64,000 nucleotides of DNA from Trachythela sp. YZ-2020 (GCA_016169945.1 JADLSH010000358.1:2265001-2329000), one strand, 5' to 3'. Positions 21,866 to 34,011 are shown, counted from the first letter of the stretch. Notes: generated by a model not told the origin, from the sequence alone. Numbers and translations are program-made.

Positions 21866-22030
21866 TTTATGAAATGCATACAACATGTCCGCCATGATAA
21901 ACAAACGAAATGAGAGAATGTCCTGTAATATCCATATAATCTCCATATAAGTTCGTATCCACACAAACTCGTGATCTATCGCGCCTGAAATAAGTCGACC
22001 ACTCGACCACTCGGCCTTGCTGTCTAATTC
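21866..22030 (-). other. tRNA-like sequence and possible ATGGCG first exon
   Basis: On the minus strand 22025-21950 reads ggccgagtggtcgag, a good polymerase III A-box of Leu/Ser type, followed by a poor B-box, so it is probably a SINE or tRNA relic. Further on, ATGGCGGACATG at 21895 is followed by a donor-like AAA|GTAAGA at 21866; a ten-codon first exon is possible but unproven. Confidence 0.3.
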
Positions 22031-22259
22031 CTAAGCAGCCCTTTGTTGATATTAGAAATAGAAAATATTCTAATTGCCAAAATTGCAAAAGATTTACAAG
22101 AATACGAACATAAGTTACCTCTAATATAAGTGCATAATTATATTCATATATATTATTTGCTAACTTTTCTACAGTAGAACCGTTTCCTTGGAACAAAACA
22201 CTTGATACTTTCGCATATTTTAAACTTACTCGCAAAAATATTCTCGACAAATGAATATT

Positions 22260-22815
22260 ATATTAAAACCCTGGGAACGGCAAAATCTAATTGGCACGAG
22301 GAAAGCTTAACGACATCTTTTTAGTCAAACAATGTTGCAGACAAACTCCAAAACGTTTGGACGTACCTGAAATATAAGATGCTTTTCGGATGAGGATAAA
22401 CGGGCCTTGATAAAGTTATATAACAGCTAAGATTTAAGAATAACTTGAAGCCCAGAGCATGTATGATTGTTGTTATTGTTAATATTACCCAGGACATATA
22501 TTTTTTGCAAATATTCAAAAAACAGATTTGCAAATAAAGCAAATCAAACGAAATCAACTGAAGGTAACTTGTCAAAACTTATGCAATGTTATGGACTGCT
22601 GTGATAATTTATGATCGTATATTACAAAAAGTGGTCTCAAGATACTGCACAAAAATGTGAATGGCCTTCTGTCGAAGATGTATATGATATTTGCTCGCAA
22701 TTACAAACAATATTTTGCTACCTCATTTAAAAATGAGCTTTGAAGCCAGAATTGGGATAACGTGACAGGAAATAATGACTTTAATACTGCGTGGGATGGA
22801 TTTAAAATCATCATC
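22260..22815. other. Non-coding interval
   Basis: No feature that I can support. The sequence is AT-rich, with no repeat shared elsewhere in the window. Confidence 0.4.
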
Positions 22816-22821
22816 CCCGTG

Positions 22822-23430
22822 CAAGGGTACTAATTCCGCTCGGATATTTACACCTCGGTATGTGACAACATAGCGGAATGCAAAGTTGTCCGCCATTATG
22901 CAATGGACGGTTCTCTACGTTATGCGCATGCGCGAGTTCAGGCCGAGAGAAAAGTAAAACTGTTTTGTACTCAGAGTCGGGACATAAACAGACAAACAAC
23001 GTCTCTAAAACGAGATTAATGAAAATTATTTAGAGGACTTTCACAGGTTAAAATTAACAGGAGGAAAAAAGCAGTCAAAAGACCGAAGAAAGACAAGATT
23101 CTCGAGTTTTAAAGCGTTTTAAACGCATAAGTGTCTATTTTGTATACTTGCTTTTGCCGTATTGGCATGCAGTATATTATAGTTTGTGGATTTGAAAATG
23201 CGTAGGTCATCCTGTGTGGTCAATACAACATTGATTAATCTTCAAAGGTATTTTAGTATTAATTCAAATACGTTTTAGAATAAGAAATAACATATTAAAT
23301 CTCAAAAACAAGCGCGAAAAGAAGTATAAAAATACTGTTAAAAAAAGTTGAAGTTTTATGAAAATTTCGAAATGTTTTGTGAGACTTCTAAGGTTGAATT
23401 TTACAGTAAATCAAATGGGCAAATGATGAT
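22822..23430 (+). repeat. Dispersed repeat R2, copy 1
   Basis: Shares gggtactaattccgctcgg, atatttacacc, gcggaat, atggacgg, then more diverged aggtattttag with 44815-45600. Both copies are in the same orientation. No ORF is conserved between them, so this is a non-autonomous repeat of unknown class. Confidence 0.75.
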
Positions 23431-23439
23431 TTTATAGTT

Positions 23440-24245
23440 AAAATGAACAAATCTTATGCCCTATGCTATACGCTAGGGAAAAGCTAACTACGAGAGATCA
23501 ATCTTCAATGAAAATGAATTAAATCCTAAGAATTCTTGGAAACAAATCAAGAAATGTTCAATCAACATCAAGTACTTCGTTTAAAGTAGAACAGCAAAAT
23601 ATCAAAAGCCTTCTGTGACATTTTTACCAACATAACCTCCTTAATGAAAACCACCACATGTAATTTCATAAATTCTGCCTGGCAGTATAACGATATGGAT
23701 GGATTATCAAGAAAAGTAAACCCAAGTAACTATGAATTTTACTTTACAGAAGTTCACTACAAGGAAGTACTTGGAATCCTGGTATTGATAACATTCCACC
23801 CAAAAACTTGTCAAGGAAGCAGCCATGGAGGTTGCGAAACCGATAAAGTTCTAGCTAGAGAGACAAATGAATAATCGAATCTCACGGTATTTGGAGGACA
23901 TGATCTCTTTAATAACTATCAGTACGGTTTCCGTCAGAATCGGTCAACGAAACATGCTATTACGATCTTGATAGATGATGTAAGAACGGGTATGGATCAA
24001 GATCAATTGACTGGGTCAGTCTTTATGGATCTACGTAAAGCTTTTTACGTGGTAAACCATAGTCGTCTTTTAGACAAACTACCAGCTTATGGTATTAAAT
24101 ATATAGAAATGAAATGGCTTGCAAGTTTCCTGTTTGCACGAGCCCAAGTTGCAAATTTTCAAGAAACGCTGTCAGATGAAAAACGTATTACCCACGGGGT
24201 GCCGCAGGGCTCCATCTTTGGACCACTACTATTTGCTACTTTAGG
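23440..24245 (+). mobile_element. LINE C: fragment of non-LTR retrotransposon
   Basis: Plus strand. A pre-RT linker (NSWKQIKKC) and GIDNIPP are followed by GFRQNRSTKHA, motif A (VFMDLRKAF, with the catalytic Asp present but the next D replaced by Y) and GVPQGSIFGPLLF. The sequence stops right after motif B at ~24245, before YADD. Both ends are truncated and frames are broken. Confidence 0.8.
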
Positions 24246-24751
24246 CTGATGATACAGTGATAATAGAGAAGTTACACATCCGCATATTCAAAGTATTATT
24301 AAATATAGAATAATACAAACCATCACAACTTTATCGTTGCACGCGTAAATGCACGGTCCAATATTTTATTGTTTTTACGCATTTTTGTGCAGAATTTCAG
24401 GAACATTTGAAAAAGGCAAATTCAGGATACGAGGAAAATTGAACATGTTTTCCAGGTCTGACATTGAAATATAATTAGGATAATAAGGATAATTATTGGC
24501 AATTCGTTAATGAAATTTAACCATATACTTTTTGGTAAATGACATGGGCAAATTTTATGAACAAGTAAGAGATTAGAGTATAGACCAACCAGTGGAAATC
24601 ATTCAGGTTACATGAAAAACAAAACCGCCGTAACAGACAAAAATATCATCATCCAACGTTTCAATGGGCTTTCGTAAGCAGGTTTATTGGAAAGACGAAG
24701 AGAAGCTAAAGTAGCGGCAGGAAAATAGTTATTGCAATTAGCACTACACAC

Positions 24752-27700
24752 CTGATGGTCCGGCTGTTGTTTCAACAGGTGGTGGTGCAGTTGAGATGAC
24801 TTTAACAGGACAGGATGTCTGTAAATTCCTGCAGAAAACATGCAGTATACAGCTTACGTTATAGCTTACAAAACAGGTTAAAGTTAACACACAAATTGCA
24901 CTTACCAATGTGCGAGAATGCGGACTCTCTTACTTTCTTACTTTACTTATACTTGCTTCGCTTACTTTGCTTACACACTAAAAGATTGCACAATCCGACT
25001 AACGGTTTTGTACCCTAATTTAAATAATAAATTAATGTTCACTCAATGACATTCATGGGTCATTGAATACACTGTTGCGCAATTAGCCACAACATATTAG
25101 TCATGCAATATATAATTATATGAGTCATTAATGTAATTCTGGTAGTAGATAGAAAACAGTAATAAAAGAAGTTCAGATAAACTCTTCGTACATTAAAATC
25201 TTACATTGGGCGACGAGGGTGTTGAAATAGAACATGGCAGAAGGAACGCTTCCTTATCTAGAACAATTTAATGCTCACGAAGACCCCGCATCGGGCGTTC
25301 GATGGACAAAGTGGCTTAAACGCTTTGATAACCCATTAATTGCCTTGGATATTACAGACAAGAAACGACAGCGTGCTTTGCTATTTCACTATGAAGTTAC
25401 TGACATATTTGATACCTTTCCCGAGAAAGATAAAGGCAAAGACGACCAGTATTCTAGAGCTGTTGAACTTCTGACTCAATACTTTTTACCGAAGAAAAAT
25501 ATAGAATACGAGGTTCATGTGTTTCGTCAAGCGAAGCAAATGACCTGCGAGACAATGGACAGATTTCATACTCGTTTGAGGAAATTAGCAAAAACCTGCG
25601 AATTTATAGACAAAGACCGCGAAATAAAAACCCAAATCATTCAAGGATGTTTATCCCAAAGGCTACGAAGGCGAGCATTACGAGAAAAACTAACTCTTAT
25701 ATACAACTTCTAGACTTTGCAAGGTCGCTCGAAACTTCAGAGACACAAGCGCGTGGGATGGGGAAAAAATTAGAGACAGAATATGTTAACAAAACCTCAC
25801 ATCAACAACCTCGGAACACTCTCCTCCGCAGAGCCTTTATACGTAAAAAATAAAGTAAAAAATAAAATAAATTTTTAGGGGCGCTAAGTATGACGGGAAG
25901 ATGGAAGTTTCGTAAGGCTCTGCCATATAATGTTTTAAAAATGGCGCCAAATTACCGTGAGAGATTGGCACTAGTTCTTGCATGCCATGTCCAAATATTG
26001 GTTTAAAGACTAACACTAGCATTAAGAAAGTAAAAATATACAATGAAATCATACTATAACTTAAAGTATACAAGCCGTTTTTGAAGAAACCAGTTAGATT
26101 TATCAAGCATACATCGACATGCAAAAATCACAATATGGCGACCTTTCACCTTTCACATGATTAATATATAGTGATTTTTTTGTTATAAAATAGCTTCAAA
26201 ATAACGTGAAATTCATTCTACTTACCTTCAAGACTTAAATTATCAAGTGACAATTCCAAATCCTCAACTATAATGTCGTTTTCACCTCGCAATTCCGTCA
26301 TCCCCGAGAACCGATCAAAATCCCTGAGAACCGAACATTATATGGCAGAGGCTTCTCCTCCTTTTCCCCCTTCGCCTCCCCCCCCCCATGTCCTCTACTG
26401 TCCCTACTTTACCATTATTACCCTCCACTACGAAAAATGCCATTAATACTTCCGCTACGAAAACTATATATTTCCTTTGATTTTATTACTGTGAAAAAAC
26501 AATTTTAACTGTGAAAAAAACAAAGAAGCCTCTGTGGAGGAGAGTGACCTCGGAATAAAAAAATCGCAAAAACAAATCAAAGATGCTATCGATGTAACGG
26601 AAATTATCCACATATTGGCATTTGTCCAGCGAATGGAAAAACTTGTAACTTTTGCGGTAAACAAAATCATTTTGCAGCAATTTGTCGCTCCAAACAGCAA
26701 GGACGCAATAAGAAGTGTAGTTGAAGGCGTACCTGCATCGTTGAACATTAGCGATGATATAACCGTGTATGGTTCATTGGTTCAACGCAAACTGAGCATG
26801 ACGAACGACTAGAAAATGTGTTAGAGCGTCTGCGTCAGAACAATTTAACACTTAACAAGTCTAAGTGTGAATTTAACAAGTCTAGCTCAGTATATTTTGG
26901 TTATACCTTTTCTGGGAGTGGTGTTTCACCTGACCCTAAGAAAGTAGATGAAATCCGAAATGTTGAAGTTCCAAATCAGCAAAGGAAGTTAGAAGCCTTT
27001 TAGGATTAGTTAACTATTGTGGACATTTTATTCCTGATCTACCTGACTTGGCAAAACCGCTCCGAGATCTCACAAAGCAAGTTAGATGTCAAATAGCATT
27101 GGACAGATGAACATCAGAAATCTCTAGGGGAAATTTGGCAAGCATTGTCAAGCGAAACAACATTGGCGTATTTCCTACCATCGTTAGAAACAAAGCTACT
27201 TGTCGATGCAAGTCGAACAGGAGAATTCAGCCAACGCTATTCCTCGTGTTATCTGCTATGTCAGTCGAGCTCTTTCGGACGTCGAGAAGCGATACTGCAC
27301 GTACGGCCAGCGCGGCCGATTTTGCGCATGCTCTGTGACTCGAAAATGATCGCTAATCTTGACTGTCGCGGCTAACTTTTTGTACGTATGACAGTAGAAC
27401 TGTATTCTACTTTCTGTGCGGCCGTCAAGTTTTTAACCAATCAAATTTCACGAAAGTATAAACACGTACGTGCGTGCAATTGTGCGTACGTACGTGCAAG
27501 TGGAGCCCGGCCTTTACAACTGCCAACGCCGGCCGAATCTAGCACACGAAGGACACCAAGGGATAATAAAAACTAAGAAATTGTTGCGAGAGAAAGTATG
27601 GTTTCGGGAATTGACAAATTTGTCGAAGAATGTGTAGAAAATTGCATTCCATGTCAAGCATCAACTCCAGTCAAGAAATGCGAACCCTTGCAGATGACAA

Positions 27701-30700
27701 GTCTTCCGGAAGGTCCATGGCAGAATATATCTGTGGATTTCTGTGGTCCCTTTCCGTCTGATTATTTGCTGGTGGCAATGGACGACTATTCTCGATATCC
27801 TGAAGTCGAAATATTGAAATCAATGTCTTCTAAAAGTACGATTCCAAAGCTGGACAAGATGTTTTCTGCTTTCGGAATAGCAAAACAAGTTAAAACAGAT
27901 AATGGTCCTCCATTCAATGTAAGCGACTTTCAAGAGTTTGCGAAGTTCCTTGGATTTTCACATTGGCCACAGAACTCCATATTGGCCACAGACTAATGCA
28001 GCAGTTGAAAGATTTATGCGTACATTGGAAAAGGCAATACGAACAGCCCAAGTCGAAGGAAAGCCTTGGAAGCAAGAACTGTACACGTTTCTGCGAAACT
28101 ACCGTGCAACTCCTCATTCCACCACAGATGTACCACCATTTGATGCTATGTTCCAAAGACCAATGAAAACCAAATTACCTGAAGCAACCGAGTTGGAAAC
28201 CAAAGAATCACAGATAACTGAGGATTTGCGTGCGAAAGATGGGAAAGCTAAAAAATATATGAAATCGTATGCTGATCAAAAAAGACATTCCGAATTATCA
28301 AAGATTGAGGAAGGAAATGCTGTCTTGGTTAGAAATAAAAAAAGAGGCAAACTTCAAACACCTTTCAAACCAACGCCCTATAAGGTAACAAAGAAGAAAG
28401 GTTCGATGATTACTGCCCAAAGAGGAACTCATGAAATAACAAGGAATTCATCGCATTTCAAAAAGACGAATGTGGAAACGAGTGTAGAAGATGAACTGAC
28501 GAACGGTACTGAGTATTCAGATGATGAGTTGTTATGTGAAGAAAATCCTGCAGAGCAATGTGCTGAAATTGAAACGGATGATCAACCATTACGAAGGTCG
28601 TAATTTATAGATTTAAATTATATGATCAGTGATATGAACTTTTTGTAACTTAGTTTAAAATAGTTAATTGAACTTTAAAACATAAAACGAAAAAATAGAA
28701 TTATTTGAAATTATAGAATTTAAAAGACATTTCTAATTAAATATTATAAATATGAAATTAGGACAATGAACTGACTTGGGGAGGAATGTAGTGTCGTATA
28801 TTATAATTATGTGCATATATTAGTTATGTAATATATATATGAGTCATTAATGTAATTCTGGTAGTAGATAGAAAACAGTAATAAAAGCAGTATCAGATAA
28901 AAACTCTTCGTACATTAAAATCTTACAATATCAAATAAAAGTCAAACCATCATAGAGTACAAATTTAAAAAATATACAATTGGCAACCAACTAAGATTTA
29001 AAAAGGAAGCAAATTATATTGGCCAAACGCAATTATTGCAACCCTGGGTTAACGCAAATCTTCAAATCAAACTTCCCAACAGCTTGTTTATAAAGTTGAA
29101 TATATTTTTCCAGAAATCTTTTCTGGATCAATAGAAGGTTTTTTTTCCAAAGTTTTGAAACGAACGGCCATGCAGAAATACATAACCCAAAACAGCGGGC
29201 TAAAATTTAACCCAGGGTTAGCGCTAATCGAGCTTTGAACAACCGGGTCCAGTGCTATAGTTGTTTTGGTACATATACTTCAGGGCGAATATTCACCAGC
29301 AATATCATTACAATTCAAGAATGTCAGTTCAAATATGGCATTAATAATGTAAGAAACAGAAATTCTTTTCAAATTGCAGATATATAAAAAAACCTTTTGG
29401 AATAATTCAGAACTAAAAATGTATCCAGCACGTGTTTCAAACTTACAAAAGACAATTAAAAGCTTACCACTTCCAGTATACGGTGTAGGTGCTTCTGTTG
29501 TCACAGCATCAGTTGCGTCTTCTGTTGACACTCCAATAGTAGGAATTTGTGTTGTTACTGTGCCTGTTGGTAAAAAGGGTCCGGTAAAATCTAGTTATCG
29601 TAACAATGAAATCGCTACACACGTATTGTTCCACACGAATGTTAGAATTATGCTTTAATTAATTAAGAAGAATTTCATGTAGATATTCTTGGTGACTTAG
29701 CCGCTCACCTGAAGGGATATAATAGATAAGACTGACTGCTTTGATACTGTTGAATACAGAAAGTGAGTTCTTGCCGTCTATCAAGATTGGCATAAATGTT
29801 GTCCCATCAAATGCTGTGATGAATATTTGTCGACTTGGAGAAGATGTTGACTGTATTTGATAACTTCCACCAACAGGTATCACAAATCGTTGATATGTTC
29901 GATTAGAATGAGTTGTTATAATCCTGACATCTTTTCCATAACGGTTCACAAATGTGATATCCAAACTGTAAATGCCTGAAAGTGGATAGTAAATTGAACC
30001 AGTATTAGACCACAACAAGAAAATAGAAAAACGGCATAGGAAGATATCGGATTTTCCTGTCCAAACATTTTAGACAGATATGCACATCACCTTATTTCTC
30101 TAAAATTGAAAGTATTAACCGTTAAATAAATGCCTTGCGGAAGCACCGTGCTCATCGGATTTGCGTGCGAAAGATGGGAAAGCTAAAAAATATATGAAAT
30201 TGTTTGCTGATCAAAAAAGACATTCCGAATTATCAAAGATTGCGGAAGGAAATGCTGTCTTGGTTAGAAATAAAAAAAGATGCAAACTTCAAACACCTTT
30301 CAAACCAACGCCCTATAAGGTAACAAAGAAGAAAGGTTCGATGATTTTTTACTGCCCAAAGAGGAACTCATGAAATAACAAGGAATTCATCGCATTTCAA
30401 AAAGACGAATGTGGAAACGAGTGTAGAAGATGAACGTACTGAGTATTCAGATGATGAGTTGTTATGTGAAGAAAATCCTGCAGAGCAATGTGCTGAAATT
30501 GAAACGGATGATCAACCATTACGAAGGTCGTAATTTATAGATTTAAATTATATGATTAGTGATATGAACTTTTTGTAACTTAGTTTAAAATAGTTAATTG
30601 AACTTTAAAACATAAAACGAAAAAATAGAATTATTTGAAATTATAGAATTTAAAAGACATTTCTAATTAAATATTATAAATATGAAATTAGGACAATGAA

Positions 30701-32371
30701 CTGACTTGGGGAGGAATGTAGTGTCGTATATTATAATTATGTGCATATATTAGTTATGTAATATATATATGAGTCATTAATGTAATTCTGGTAGTAGATA
30801 GAAAACAGTAATAAAAGCAGTATCAGATAAAAACTCTTCGTACATTAAAATCTTACAATATCAAATAAAAGTCAAACCATCATAGAGTACAAATTTAAAA
30901 AATATACAATTGGCAACCAACTAAGATTTAAAAAGGAAGCAAATTATATTGGCCAAACGCAATTATTGCAAAATTTAAAAACCAGTGCTCTAGTTGTTTT
31001 GGTACATATACTTCAGGGCGAATATTCACCAGCAATATCATTACAATTTAAGAATGTCAGTTCAAATATGGCATTAATAATGTAAGAAACAGAAATTCTT
31101 TTCAAATTGCAGATATATAAAAAAACCTTTTGGAATAATTCAGAACTAAAAATGTATCCAGCACGTGTTTCAAACTTACAAAAGACAATTAAAAGCTTAC
31201 CACTTCCAGTATACGGTGTAGGTGCTTCTGTTGTCACAGCATCAGTTGCGTCTTCTGTTGACACTCCAATAGTAGGAATTTGTGTTGTTACTGTGCCTGT
31301 TGGTAAAAAGGGTCCGGTAAAATCTAGTTATCGTAACAATGAAATCGCTACACACGTATTGTTCCACACGAATGTTAGAATTATGCTTTAATTAATTAAG
31401 AAGAATTTCATGTAGATATTCTTGGTGACTTAGCCGCTCACCTGAAGGGACATAATAGATAAGACTGACTGCTTTGATACTGTTGAATACAGAAAGTGAG
31501 TTCTTGCCGTCTATCAAGGTTGGCATAAATGTTGTCGCATCAAATGCTGTGATGAATATTTGTCGACTTGGAGAAGATGTTGACTGTATTTGATAACTTC
31601 CACCAACAGGTATCACAAAAAATTGATACGTTGGATTAGAATGAGTTGTTATAATCCTGACATCTTTTCCATAACGGTTCACAATTGTGATATCCAAACT
31701 GTAAATGCCTGAAAGTGGATAGTAAATTGAACCAGTATTAGACCACAACAAGAAAATAGAAAAACGGCATAGGAAAATATCGGATTTTCCTGTCCAAATA
31801 TTTTAGACAGATATGCACATCACCTTATTTCTCTAAAATTGAAAGTATTAACCGTTAAATAAATGCCTTGCGGAAGCACGTGGTCACCGTTAGCAAATGA
31901 ATCAAATCAAATTGGAAAAATTGTGAAGCGAAATCTTTAATTTCTTCATACAGTCAACACATTTTTAAATAGAATATTTGTAACTGAATGTATTTGGGTA
32001 AGTTTAGACTAAAGCTATATGTGGATCCAATTTCTCAACAAATTTTAGTCTTTGATATTACTTATCGCCTCGTGGCTTTTGGATGGATACATCAACAACT
32101 TTTAATCTTTTATACACTTCTCTATATCTCCTGGCAGAAATATCATCATAAATTATTGAGTGCTTACTGCACAACTGTGAACTGTATAGAACTAAATACT
32201 AGATGACCGGTTAGATATGCATAGTTTTCACTTCTTGATTTGGCAGTGAATGAATGCCTGGCAGGTAGAATAATAGAATACCTTCTGTTGTCACAGGTGC
32301 ATCTGTTGCACCTTGCGTTATCACAGCAGCATCAGTTGGCCTAACGGTTGACACAGTTCCAGTTGGAACTT
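24752..32371 (-). CDS. Modular extracellular-type gene, Thr-rich phase-1 exons
   Basis: A set of minus-strand exons, all phase 1-1, with consensus junctions: 32371-32282 (90 nt), 31708-31442 (267 nt), 31296-31201 (96 nt), 29975-29709 (267 nt), 29563-29468 (96 nt) and 24799-24752 (48 nt). The 267-nt exons encode an 89-residue beta-rich module without Cys (VNRYGKDVRIITT, FVIPVGGSYQI). The others encode Thr/Pro/Ala linkers (AVTTEAPTPYTG, APVTTEG, APPPVETTAG) typical of O-glycosylated secreted or surface proteins. Symmetric phase-1 exons suit exon shuffling. Frames join in phase at 29709/29563. Gypsy-2 lies in an intron. No start, signal peptide or end is visible. A resemblance of the module to IgGFc-binding-type domains is only a guess. 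Confidence 0.55.
25073..25205 (+). repeat. Gypsy-2 5' LTR
   Basis: 133 bp, from TGTTGCGC to TCTTACA. Matches 28787-28927 over most of its length (gagtcattaatgtaattctg, actcttcgtacattaaaatc). Followed at once by a primer-site-like TTGGGCGACGAGGGTG. Confidence 0.85.
25234..25850 (+). pseudogene. Gypsy-2 gag
   Basis: A 159-residue open frame begins 28 bases after the LTR. It is a typical retrotransposon Gag: WTKWLKRFDN near the start, then FHTRLRKLAKTCEF and IIQGCLSQRLRRRAL. A frameshift near 25690 is followed by a second frame (LLDFARSLETSE) to about 25850. The zinc-knuckle region reappears at 26590-26700 (CNFCGKQNHFAAIC) after the non-coding interval. Confidence 0.85.
26590..27300 (+). pseudogene. 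Gypsy-2 knuckle-RT junction and RNase H remnant
   Basis: The CCHC knuckle (CNFCGKQNHFAAIC) runs into an RT palm fragment at NISDDITVYG, with the SDD form of the catalytic motif. Protease and the N-terminal RT are therefore deleted. RT continues with LERLRQNNLTLNKSKCEF, YFGYTFSGSGVSPDP and LVNYCGHFIPDLPDLAKPL. RNase H ends at YVSRALSDVEKRY near 27290. Confidence 0.8.
27301..27530. other. GC-richer insertion inside Gypsy-2
   Basis: About 230 bp with runs such as gtacgtgcgtgcaattgtgc and cggccgtc, unlike the surrounding composition. It separates RNase H from integrase. The element type is not identified. Confidence 0.4.
27535..28603 (+). pseudogene. Gypsy-2 integrase
   Basis: The zinc-binding part (HEGHQGIIKTKKLLREKVWF, then CVENCIPCQ) has a one-base shift near 27603. 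The DDE core is complete at motif level: SVDFCGPF, KTDNGPPF, and VERFMRTLEKAI for the Glu. A short imperfect repeat of the attggccacaga string at 27962-27990 breaks the frame just before the Glu block. The C-terminal tail is charged and ends at TAA 28601. Confidence 0.85.
28787..28927 (+). repeat. Gypsy-2 3' LTR
   Basis: 141 bp, from TGTAGTGTCG to TCTTACA, preceded by a purine-rich tract. A second, seemingly identical copy lies at 30717-30857 through the segmental duplication. Confidence 0.9.
29041..29250. mobile_element. ~210-bp MITE-like insertion present in one duplicate only
   Basis: Near its ends accctgggttaacgc faces ttaacccagggttagcgc. In the paralogous copy the site reads only aaatttaaaaacc (30971-30983). 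This could be an insertion or an imprecise excision. Confidence 0.7.
30158..31878. repeat. Tandem segmental duplication, copy 2
   Basis: 1.72-kb second copy. Flanking and intronic parts differ from copy 1 at only a handful of positions, but the 267-nt exon differs at nine (see findings). The duplicated integrase tail carries two extra indels. Confidence 0.95.
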
Positions 32372-32399
32372 CTGTAAGGACAGTTAGAAATTTAAGAAA

Positions 32400-33230
32400 C
32401 AATAGATGAAATAAGCGTAATTATATAGAAGATAAGACAGCAACAAAAAATTATAATTATCATTGATAGCAATCGGCATTCTAGTTTAGTATTAAAGCTT
32501 ATGCAATTAACCACACACTGACCACAATCAAATGTGTACAAAGTTAATAATTATTATTTCTGTATGGCGTTTTCACCAAATTGGATCTTATTAAAGTTAC
32601 TGTCTTCAAACAACAGAATAGCAATTGCAATTGCGATAGAATATGCGAAAACACAAAATATATACATAACAATAAAATACAGTTCAACAGAACACAATTC
32701 AGCGCATAACCACCACACAACGCAACACAACTGAGAAGTGATATTTGGACTATGGACCTTCTGTTGACACAGCAGCAGATGGACCTTCGGTGGACACAGC
32801 AGAACAAAAATGCAATGTGAAACAAAAGTTCCGAAAAAATAACACTTCTTCTCTCTCTCATTCTAAACTTCTATCTACTTCTCTAATCTTCTCTCTTACT
32901 TTAATCCTCTGTCTACCTCTAAAGCATTCCCTAGCCCTCTTCTAACTATAACCATCTCTAACACTTTCTCTATCTCGTTCTCTAAGCCTAACCCTTTATC
33001 CAGTGTTGCGGTTAGAACCTATAACTTTAGGGTAACGTTGGAAAGCGAGATAAAGAAAGTGTTAGAGATGGTTAGGGTTAGGGAGAGAATTAGAAAACGG
33101 GTTATAGTTAGAGAGAAAGTTAGGGCAGGTATAGGGTTTGAAAGGACTAGATTTAAGGTTAGGGTTTAGAGTGAGGGATAGTGGTAAAGATAGGCGAAGG
33201 GGTTACAGTTAGGGAGACGGTTATGATTAG
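32400..33230. repeat. Low-complexity and ctaac/gttag-rich palindromic DNA
   Basis: From about 32840 pyrimidine-rich ctctaacac runs turn into their reverse complement near 33040 (aaccatctctaacactttct against agaaagtgttagagatggtt). Two TTAGGG-like units (ggttagggttaggg) lie at 33069. No gene. Confidence 0.65.
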
Positions 33231-33234
33231 AGAA

Positions 33235-33855
33235 AGAATCTTGTACTTTGCAAAATTAATGAGGGAGGTGGGAAGGATAGAAGAAAGATATCTGCCGGAC
33301 CGAAAGGCCAGACAAGGCCACAATGTGTCGGTTTGGGATTTCGCACGCGAACTATGCCCGACCAAGCATCGGACCATCTGCCTAATCGAGTAAAATCGGC
33401 CTGATTGGGCTTAACCAAGTCAAATAGGGCGTGTTGGTTCCAACCATTATGAATTATGTATAAGCAGGGATTAGTCATTTCGTTAATAAAATGTTATATT
33501 GCGCGTAAAATGGATCATTAACAGGAAAGATGCGATAAAATTAGGATCCATAGCTGCTTAATCGTTTTAACCTAAGAAGACGATCGAAAAGAACACTGTC
33601 CTATGCAATATCGCAACCCATCAACAGGACCTGACTCAGATCACAGTGTGAATAAGGAAAAAGAAAGAAATACGGGACATATAATCGGGCCATACAGTCG
33701 CGCCATATTCTTACTTTTAGAATAACTTCAAATACACAAAAACATTGATGGAGTAAAGAGCTAAATCAGTATAGGTCGCACACGGAGGAACTGTCCTCAT
33801 GCCGTGTTGCATGATGGGAATGCATTAGGTTTGTGAGCGACTGAGAAACCCTGTT
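33235..33855. other. Non-coding interval
   Basis: No supported coding region. The ORFs here on both strands have no recognisable motif. Confidence 0.4.
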
Positions 33856-33861
33856 CCCAAG

Positions 33862-34011
33862 ATGGCGTCCATTGTAATGGTGCATGCTATATCAGAGAAG
33901 CGATTGAGGGCAGAAACTTTCTCAATCCCATTTTACGAAGCGTCTTTGACACATAAAGTTGTCTGCCCAGTGGCAGAGTTTGTAGAAAATGTTTCATTTT
34001 TTGAAGAAAAA
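33862..34011 (+). CDS. Small ORF with YY1-like start context
   Basis: A 49-codon frame opens at AAGATGGCG, the sequence that combines a good start context with a YY1-type core-promoter element. It ends in TAA, with AATAAAT close by. It has a normal residue mix (MASIVMVHAISEKRL at the start) and no known motif. It may be a first exon of a lost gene rather than a whole protein. Confidence 0.3.

Larger units (their letters stand above)
25073..28927 (+). mobile_element. Gypsy-2 LTR retrotransposon, internally deleted
   Basis: Short LTRs bound gag and pol remnants. Gag starts at 25234. Sequence 25860-26500 lacks coding and contains unrelated AT-rich and pyrimidine-rich DNA, so it is probably a later insertion. 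The protease and most RT fingers are missing. RNase H is cut at about 27300 by ~230 bp of GC-richer DNA. Integrase is nearly whole. The polypurine tract gacttggggaggaa precedes the 3' LTR. No matching target duplication was found. Confidence 0.9.
28226..30146. repeat. Tandem segmental duplication, copy 1
   Basis: 1.92-kb unit from the integrase tail through the 3' LTR and two exons of the minus-strand gene. It is repeated at 30158-31878. It carries a ~210-bp insertion (29041-29250) that copy 2 lacks. Confidence 0.95.

Noticed and set aside
32544..32861. Exon GPSAAVSTEG-like at about 32800-32750, minus strand
   Set aside because: Repetitive Thr/Ser coding resembles the modular gene, but no acceptor AG precedes it within reach.
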